Shown piece after piece: positions 3,913 through 8,388 of a stretch of DNA of 8,388 nt (position 1 is its first letter; every line of letters begins with the position of its first letter). This stretch comes from Flavisolibacter sp. GTDB taxonomy: Bacteria; Bacteroidota; Bacteroidia; Chitinophagales; Chitinophagaceae. The stretch spans positions 1 through 8,388 of the forward strand of contig JAICTW010000076.1 in the NCBI GenBank assembly GCA_025936195.1, in the 5' to 3' direction. Below the pieces are notes generated by a model. That model was given only the letters and a program-made list of their open reading frames with translations, made no database searches and was not told the DNA's origin. Both the position numbers and the translations under genes were made by a program.

Positions 3913-5505
3913 TCATTGCTTCATGAACTTCTCTGCATAATCTTTCTGTCCGTTATTGTATTGAATAATATACATTCCATTAGTTAAGCCATCTGTTGCA
4001 ATTGTATTCACTCCCTGCACTAGATTTCCTTTCATTAGCGCTCTTCCACTGAAATCAACAATGGCGTACTTAAATGCAGAAGGACTTTTGATCTGAATTG
4101 AGTTATGAACAGGATTGGTGACAATTTCCGGTTTGCTGATCTTATTTTGCAAGACAACAATGTTCGAAAAATATTGTTTGTTGTTATTGAAAGTAACCCT
4201 CAGCCTGTAATAAAGAACACCGCTGTTCATTGGCAGATAGGTATATGTTCTTGCATCAGCATTCATTTTGGATAGAGATTGAAAATCCCTTCCATTAGAG
4301 GAAACTTCGAGCACTTGCTGCGTGATGGTTTCGTCTGCAACAATAGTCCAGTTAAAATTATGTATGTTGTTTTCACTGTTGCCATGAAATTCCAAAAGGT
4401 GCAACGGTAACACAGTTGTAGGTGTGATCACTGCTGTTATGTTATACGATCCGAGGCTTGCATAATCAGGCGCATATATGTTGCCCATGCTCTGAACTCT
4501 TACATAATAAGTTCCGGGTAGAAGAGTGGTATCTATTGTTGCGTTCAGCAGAAGTTCAGGATTATAACTGCCTACAACATTCTTTGCACTGTTCAATAAT
4601 TCAACCTGCATATCTAAGTTCGATCCGTTATCACCACCGCTTATGCTGAAGGGATTTGCATCTAAATGAAACTTGCCTTGTTCAGGCATAGTGAACGTAA
4701 AAACATCTTTATCATCAATTTTTTCAATTACACCATCTGCAGAAAAACGGTTATTCATAAAATTCACACGTGTGGCCGTTGCATCAGCATTATTGGAGTT
4801 GTCATCAGTGCGGTAATCAAAACCATTATAGGTTGTAAGAATAGAGAGATCATCCTGGTAATAAGAACAACCCCATGGATTGGTCCCATTGTGCCACAAA
4901 GTGAAATTCCTGTAATAGCCAACACCCATAATCGGCGCCCATCCAATTTCGCCGGAGCCTGTACCTGGATTGTATTCTGCAGTTTTTGAACAATTCACAT
5001 CATAAGTGGATTGATGACTTAACCCTAATGTATGCCCGATCTCATGAGAAGTTGCTTCCGCTATGTATTTGGTATTGTATCCTAAAAGAGCTGTAAAAAC
5101 AAAACTCGGTGTATTATCACCCCATGTAAAAGAGCCCACATAGGAAACACCTCCTGCGGCTCCATACCAGTCAGAAGTAATGGTTAGTATCACACGTATT
5201 CTTTGCATAGGTGGCGCCGCCCAATATTTTGTTGAATCGGTAGTAATGTTCACATTAAACGGACGGTAATCTTCTGAAATACGGTTAAAGATTTCATTGA
5301 TCTGTGCATTGGTCATATTGGATGGGCCGCAGGTAATGGGACCATTATAATTCCAACTGGTGCCATCAACATACTGTCCGTCAAAATCCAGGAAAATAGT
5401 AGCGGCAGCAGAAGGATAACTGTTGTAAATGGGAATTTGCGCATAGCTAACCACTGAAAAAAACAGTGCAGCAATTGCAGTTAAGGATTTGGAGGCGGTT
5501 TTCAT
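3913..5505 (-). CDS. Secreted metzincin-like zinc metalloprotease with PPC domain and type IX sorting tail
   Basis: A 530-residue protein predicted to be exported and cleave extracellular proteins. In order: signal peptide 1-22 (ends SYAQ); catalytic domain about 34-230, opening with ATIFLDFDG; the zinc site HEIGHTLGLSH at 154-164 (H154, E155, H158, H164), which fits HExxHxxGxxH; a Met-turn candidate IMG at 192-194; a PPC-type beta domain about 250-360 (DKDVFTFT through the LPGTYYVRV strand); an Ig/fibronectin-like module about 366-452 (LPLHLLEFHG through YYRLRV); and a type IX sorting domain about 455-530 (IVTNPVHNSIQI, VDFSGRALMKG, LTNGMYIIQY). There is no obvious long inhibitory propeptide: only about 12 residues separate the signal peptide from the catalytic domain. 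The gene follows a secreted 153-residue protein after 33 bases, so they probably share a transcript. Substrate unknown; the metalloprotease call is firm, the subfamily is not. Confidence 0.92.
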   Translation of the reverse strand: MKTASKSLTAIAALFFSVVSYAQIPIYNSYPSAAATIFLDFDGQYVDGTSWNYNGPITCGPSNMTNAQINEIFNRISEDYRPFNVNITTDSTKYWAAPPMQRIRVILTITSDWYGAAGGVSYVGSFTWGDNTPSFVFTALLGYNTKYIAEATSHEIGHTLGLSHQSTYDVNCSKTAEYNPGTGSGEIGWAPIMGVGYYRNFTLWHNGTNPWGCSYYQDDLSILTTYNGFDYRTDDNSNNADATATRVNFMNNRFSADGVIEKIDDKDVFTFTMPEQGKFHLDANPFSISGGDNGSNLDMQVELLNSAKNVVGSYNPELLLNATIDTTLLPGTYYVRVQSMGNIYAPDYASLGSYNITAVITPTTVLPLHLLEFHGNSENNIHNFNWTIVADETITQQVLEVSSNGRDFQSLSKMNADARTYTYLPMNSGVLYYRLRVTFNNNKQYFSNIVVLQNKISKPEIVTNPVHNSIQIKSPSAFKYAIVDFSGRALMKGNLVQGVNTIATDGLTNGMYIIQYNNGQKDYAEKFMKQ

Positions 5506-5538
5506 GTCTTCGGAATTGGATGGATAAGAAACGGATGA

Positions 5539-6000
5539 TTATTCGCTTACTATTTCATGATATCTTTTCTTTTGTAAAACGTAGTCACCATTTTCTTTTA
5601 CAATATCAAAAGCATCACTGCTTTCCCTGCTCAAAATCCTTCCCCTGTAAACAAAGCCGTTCTGATTTTTGATTTTGGTGAATGTGAAAACAGCTCCCCT
5701 CCGGTTCGTTACTTTTATAATTACTGATTGCACCAATGTGTCTGTAGTTTTGGATACTATGGTTCCCTGCAAATAAAAATCCTTGGTGAATTTTACAGTT
5801 GCCGGACTGCCTACTGTAAGTGCAAACAATGGTTCAATGCTGGATATCTTCAAATTGAGTTTGGAAGGAACGTCAGCAAAAAGTTGAGGCTTGTTGTAAT
5901 CGGGCTGATTAAGCGGAATGATCCTTTGCTCCTGTGCCGCCGAGCCAAAATAGCTCAGGCTAAATAAAGCACTGATGGCAATGCATTTTAGGGCTTTCAT
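5539..6000 (-). CDS. Secreted protein of unknown function paired with the metalloprotease
   Basis: A 153-residue protein with a clear signal peptide (about residues 1-22, MKALKCIAISALFSLSYFGS then AAQ). The mature part of about 130 residues alternates charged and hydrophobic residues and looks all-beta. It opens with a Pro/Asn-rich strand (NQPDYNKPQLFADVP, 31-45), continues through TVKFTKDFYLQGTIV (68-82) and SVIIKVTNRRGAVFTFTKI (92-110), and ends GDYVLQKKRYHEIVSE. It has no cysteine in the mature region and no type IX sorting tail, so it probably stays in the periplasm or outer-membrane space. I recognise no named domain. Because it precedes the protease by 33 bases and the protease lacks an evident propeptide, an inhibitor, folding partner or separate pro-domain is an attractive but unproven idea. 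A good promoter candidate lies about 50 bases upstream. Confidence 0.72.
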   Translation of the reverse strand: MKALKCIAISALFSLSYFGSAAQEQRIIPLNQPDYNKPQLFADVPSKLNLKISSIEPLFALTVGSPATVKFTKDFYLQGTIVSKTTDTLVQSVIIKVTNRRGAVFTFTKIKNQNGFVYRGRILSRESSDAFDIVKENGDYVLQKKRYHEIVSE

Positions 6001-6047
6001 GGATAATGGTTTGCGCAGCAGTTAGCTGCCTGATATTGGATTGAATG

Positions 6048-6077
6048 CAAATTTGTGAAAAACGTATGCCCTCCAAA
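6048..6077 (-). promoter_or_regulatory. Candidate Bacteroidota-type promoter for the secreted protein/metalloprotease pair
   Basis: On the minus strand TTTG (6074-6077) is followed by 18 bases and then CAAATTTG (6048-6055), a 7-of-8 match to the -7 element TAnnTTTG. The expected -33 TTG and a spacing close to the usual 19 bases make this the best promoter match I found. The implied leader is roughly 40 bases and includes a small GCAGC/GCTGC hairpin (6015-6029). The rest of the 6001-6144 spacer shows nothing else I can name. Confidence 0.4.
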
Positions 6078-6144
6078 ATTACAAGCACTGTTTTTACAAA
6101 CACTAAGTAATAACTCTCAATTCTTATCGTAAGTTTTCTATGTA

Positions 6145-6513
6145 TTAATACTGTCCGGTGCTCAGCATTACCAGTGTGCAGGCAATCACCGGTTTAATAT
6201 GGTTCTCTTCTGCTTTTTGTATCAGTTCATCGTTTTCGGTTCCCGGATTAAAAATGATCCGCTTTGGTTGAAGGCTTAGAATATAGTCATAGTATTCCAC
6301 CTGATTTTTTGGATTGAGATAAAGTGTGACCGTATCCACATCGGTTTGCGGCAGATGTTCTTTGGTGATATTCACATCGGCAACGTGACCAATTTTTCGT
6401 CCAATGGCCACAACAGGATGATCGTGTGCACGAAGCCGTTGAACAGCCAGGTAACTGTATCGTGCCGGATTTTCCGAAGCACCTAACACCACTGTTTTTT
6501 TCTTATCAGCCAT
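6145..6513 (-). CDS. CoA-binding domain protein (CoA_binding_2, Rossmann fold)
   Basis: A 122-residue single-domain protein of the CoA_binding_2 family, related to the nucleotide-binding domain of succinyl-CoA synthetase and to small YccU-like proteins; members bind CoA, but their physiological roles are mostly unknown. The first strand-loop KKTVVLGASENPARYSY (5-21) is the characteristic dinucleotide/CoA-binding opening, and the block RIIFNPGTENDEL (84-96) is the other conserved signature; the C-terminal IACTLVMLST is also typical. Length is normal for the stand-alone family, though many relatives carry a conserved Cys within an NPG-x-E/C-like motif, where Thr is seen here. It lies 36 bases after the oxidoreductase stop and is probably the last gene of that unit, although AGCCTTTG within the gap is a possible weak -7 element giving independent expression. 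Confidence 0.85.
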   Translation of the reverse strand: MADKKKTVVLGASENPARYSYLAVQRLRAHDHPVVAIGRKIGHVADVNITKEHLPQTDVDTVTLYLNPKNQVEYYDYILSLQPKRIIFNPGTENDELIQKAEENHIKPVIACTLVMLSTGQY

Positions 6514-6549
6514 TGCGGTTTTTAATGGTGAAAGTACAAAGGCTGTGCC

Positions 6550-7686
6550 TTAAAAAGGTTTTCCATGTGTCATTTTAATGACGGGTTTGGACAAAAAAGG
6601 AAACAACCTGAAAGTTTCAACAAATAAATTGCTCAGGCGATCACTGCCAAAAAAACGTTGGAGCATTCTTCCTGTTTTTAATCGTTTGGCAAAATGATGT
6701 TTCCATTCTGTTTCATATTGTTTTTCCATTTGCTGTCTTGAAATTTTTCCTAGTAAAAAATCATGGATCAGTGCTGATGCAATTTTTGAAGTATGCAGTG
6801 CAATGCTCATTCCATTTCCACAAAGCGGAGTAATCATTCCTGCGGCATCACCAAGCATCAGTACATGATCTTCCACTTGTGTTTTTTTGTTGAAATTAAT
6901 TTGAGAGATCGTTACCGGAAACGAGTCACACAATTCGCTGTTCAGAAAAATAGTTTTCAGATGCGGATTACTGTATAAAAATTTTTCCTGCAGTTGTTGA
7001 ATATTATTGTCACATTTTTTCAGGTTTTCTGCTTTGGTTATATAGCAAAGACAGTACTTATCTTCTTCAATTTTTGAAATGCCGCAATAGCCTTTTTCGA
7101 AATTGTGAAGCCCGATCACATTCTGTTTCCAATTTGTTTTGATGTGATATTTTATACCGATATAATTGTCCAAACGCTTGTCTGCTGCTTGCAAAAAACT
7201 TCTTTTCCATTTAACGTCAAGATTACTCCGCTTTCCGAAGGAGGCACAGCAGATTTTCGCCGTAACTGTTTTAGAATGAAAATTGAGTTCAAAACTTTCG
7301 TTGAACAAAACAGTATCAATCTTAGTTCCTTCTATCAAATGAACACCATTTTGCTTTGCAATCTCGGCTAAGCAGCTATCTAATCTATACCGGCTGATGC
7401 CGAACCCACCCAATGGCAATTTAGTGGTGAACGATTTTCCATTGGGCGCTGTGAGAAATAAACTGTCAATGAAAGGCAGATCCATTTTCGGCAGAGGCAA
7501 GCCCAACCCAATTAAAAAATCCCAGCTTTCCATACTGATGTACTCTCCACAAACTTTATGGAAAGGATAGTTTTCTTTTTCAAACAGCACTACGGAATGC
7601 CCTGCTTTTGTCAGTTGAATGGATGCCGCGAGTCCGGCCAACCCACCGCCAATAATCGCTACATCATATTGCTCATTGATTTGCAT
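6550..7686 (-). CDS. FAD-dependent oxidoreductase (geranylgeranyl reductase/monooxygenase-like)
   Basis: A 378-residue flavoprotein of the group that includes geranylgeranyl reductases and aromatic hydroxylases. FAD binding is shown by DVAIIGGGLAGLAASIQL (8-25; GGGLAG at 13-18) ending in acidic E36 of LFEKE, and by the second flavin motif MLGDAAGMITPLCGNGM (277-293). HKVCGEYIS at 43-51 matches the KxCGxxxS segment typical of the geranylgeranyl reductase-like group. The usual middle ADG motif is replaced by CCASFGKRSNLD (146-157), which may be a subfamily trait. It is probably a soluble or peripheral enzyme; no signal peptide is visible. Its ATG lies inside the end of the methyltransferase gene (14-base overlap), so the two should be translationally coupled and act on the same substrate. 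A hydroxylation or reduction of a lipid or polyketide ring is my inference; the substrate is not visible. Confidence 0.87.
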   Translation of the reverse strand: MQINEQYDVAIIGGGLAGLAASIQLTKAGHSVVLFEKENYPFHKVCGEYISMESWDFLIGLGLPLPKMDLPFIDSLFLTAPNGKSFTTKLPLGGFGISRYRLDSCLAEIAKQNGVHLIEGTKIDTVLFNESFELNFHSKTVTAKICCASFGKRSNLDVKWKRSFLQAADKRLDNYIGIKYHIKTNWKQNVIGLHNFEKGYCGISKIEEDKYCLCYITKAENLKKCDNNIQQLQEKFLYSNPHLKTIFLNSELCDSFPVTISQINFNKKTQVEDHVLMLGDAAGMITPLCGNGMSIALHTSKIASALIHDFLLGKISRQQMEKQYETEWKHHFAKRLKTGRMLQRFFGSDRLSNLFVETFRLFPFLSKPVIKMTHGKPF

Positions 7687-8386
7687 GGGAACAAGTAATT
7701 AACCACCGAAAAGCCCAACGCCACTGACAATTGAAATTACGAATGCCTGCTTCAGCAAAAAGTGAATTCCATTCCTGTTTTTTAAATCCTCTTTGCACAG
7801 AAAGTGGAGCATCATTCTTAACCAAATAACTTTTCGAAAAAATTTTTGTGAGCAATTGAATAGAATAGTACGCTAACCAATGCCGGTGAAGATCATTGAT
7901 AAAAAAACCAAGCTGGCTGTTTTGTTGCATCCACCGCAGCATAAATATTAATTCCTCTTCAGTAAAATGATGGCAGAAGAGAGAAGAGAAAATAACATCG
8001 GGTTTGCTTCCAAAAGAAACATTTTTATAGTCCGACAAAATGAATTCAATTCCCCTGTTTCTTTTTTGCTCTTTTGCATAAGCAATGCACTCGGGATTAA
8101 TGTCAATGCCTGTTAATTGTACAGGAAGATGAATGTGTTCGGCCCAGCGGCGGATGGCTCTTAAATTATCTCCGCCGCCGCAGCCAATTTCAACAATTTG
8201 CAAAGTGGAATTGAAGACCATCTGATTTTCCATCAAGGCCACAATGCCATCGAGAGTAATATCATGGCCACCTAATTTGCGGTTAATGAAATCAAGTTCC
8301 TGCATATTCCGTTTAATATCTTTAAACGGAATATCATCTCTGTCCAGAAATTCTTTTTGATATGAACGTTGCTGAAATGATGGCAT
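7673..8386 (-). CDS. Class I SAM-dependent methyltransferase
   Basis: A 237-residue methyltransferase with the standard Rossmann motifs: motif I IVEIGCGGG at 64-72, acidic motif II GIDINPE at 93-99 (D95 for the SAM ribose), ILSDYKNV at 116-123, and the post-motif strand PDVIFSSLFCHHFTEEEL at 129-146. The first 55 residues form a helical cap (LDRDDIPFKDI). The C-terminal part contains NDLHRHWLAYYSIQLLTKIF at 164-183 and is rather hydrophobic, which would suit a lipid-like substrate. The methyl acceptor is unknown. The ATG at 8384-8386 is the last in-frame start visible and gives a natural N-terminus. It sits in TAATG, so the stop of an upstream gene probably overlaps it. The downstream oxidoreductase overlaps by 14 bases. 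I believe methyltransferases of this type often accompany type III polyketide synthases in Bacteroidota; the gene itself is clear, the pathway is not. Confidence 0.85.
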   Translation of the reverse strand: MPSFQQRSYQKEFLDRDDIPFKDIKRNMQELDFINRKLGGHDITLDGIVALMENQMVFNSTLQIVEIGCGGGDNLRAIRRWAEHIHLPVQLTGIDINPECIAYAKEQKRNRGIEFILSDYKNVSFGSKPDVIFSSLFCHHFTEEELIFMLRWMQQNSQLGFFINDLHRHWLAYYSIQLLTKIFSKSYLVKNDAPLSVQRGFKKQEWNSLFAEAGIRNFNCQWRWAFRWLITCSHANQ

Positions 8387-8388
8387 TA

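Overview
This window most likely comes from a member of the Bacteroidota, probably a Chitinophaga/Sphingobacteriia-like lineage. The main reasons are a secreted metalloprotease with a C-terminal type IX secretion sorting domain, -7-like elements resembling TAnnTTTG upstream of several genes, a DUF458/YkuK protein of the form common in that phylum, and intergenic spacers full of short palindromes and tandem heptamers. I see no tRNA, rRNA, CRISPR array, transposase or phage gene. Most of the window looks chromosomal and vertically inherited.

Layout from left to right. Bases 1-174 (minus) hold the first 58 codons of priA, cut by the window edge. Bases 175-506 have no gene but contain a C/G-rich hairpin repeat and several inverted repeats. 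Bases 507-1691 (minus) are a two-gene unit: a small membrane-anchored, cysteine-rich DUF4258 protein followed with zero spacing by a PlsC-type acyltransferase. A 256-base divergent spacer (1692-1947) separates this from a plus-strand unit at 1948-3171: engB (ribosome-assembly GTPase) plus two small exported or membrane proteins of unknown function. That unit converges on ykuK-like DUF458 (3168-3644, minus), and the two stop codons share one TTAA.

From 3168 to the right edge every gene is on the minus strand. A repeat-rich spacer (about 3645-3912) separates ykuK from a secreted pair: a 153-residue exported protein of unknown function (5539-6000) and, 33 bases downstream, a 530-residue metzincin-like zinc metalloprotease (3913-5505) with a pre-peptidase C-terminal (PPC) domain and a type IX sorting tail. 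At the right end is a tightly packed unit transcribed from beyond the window: a class I SAM methyltransferase (7673-8386), an FAD-dependent oxidoreductase overlapping it by 14 bases (6550-7686), and a small CoA-binding-fold protein (6145-6513). The methyltransferase start codon sits in TAATG at the window edge. This suggests it overlaps the stop of another gene upstream, and I suspect (but cannot see) a type III polyketide synthase there.

The best leads for something undescribed are the secreted 153-residue protein paired with the metalloprotease, the methyltransferase/oxidoreductase locus running off the right edge, the hairpin five bases before the ykuK start, and the structured gene-free block at about 180-435.
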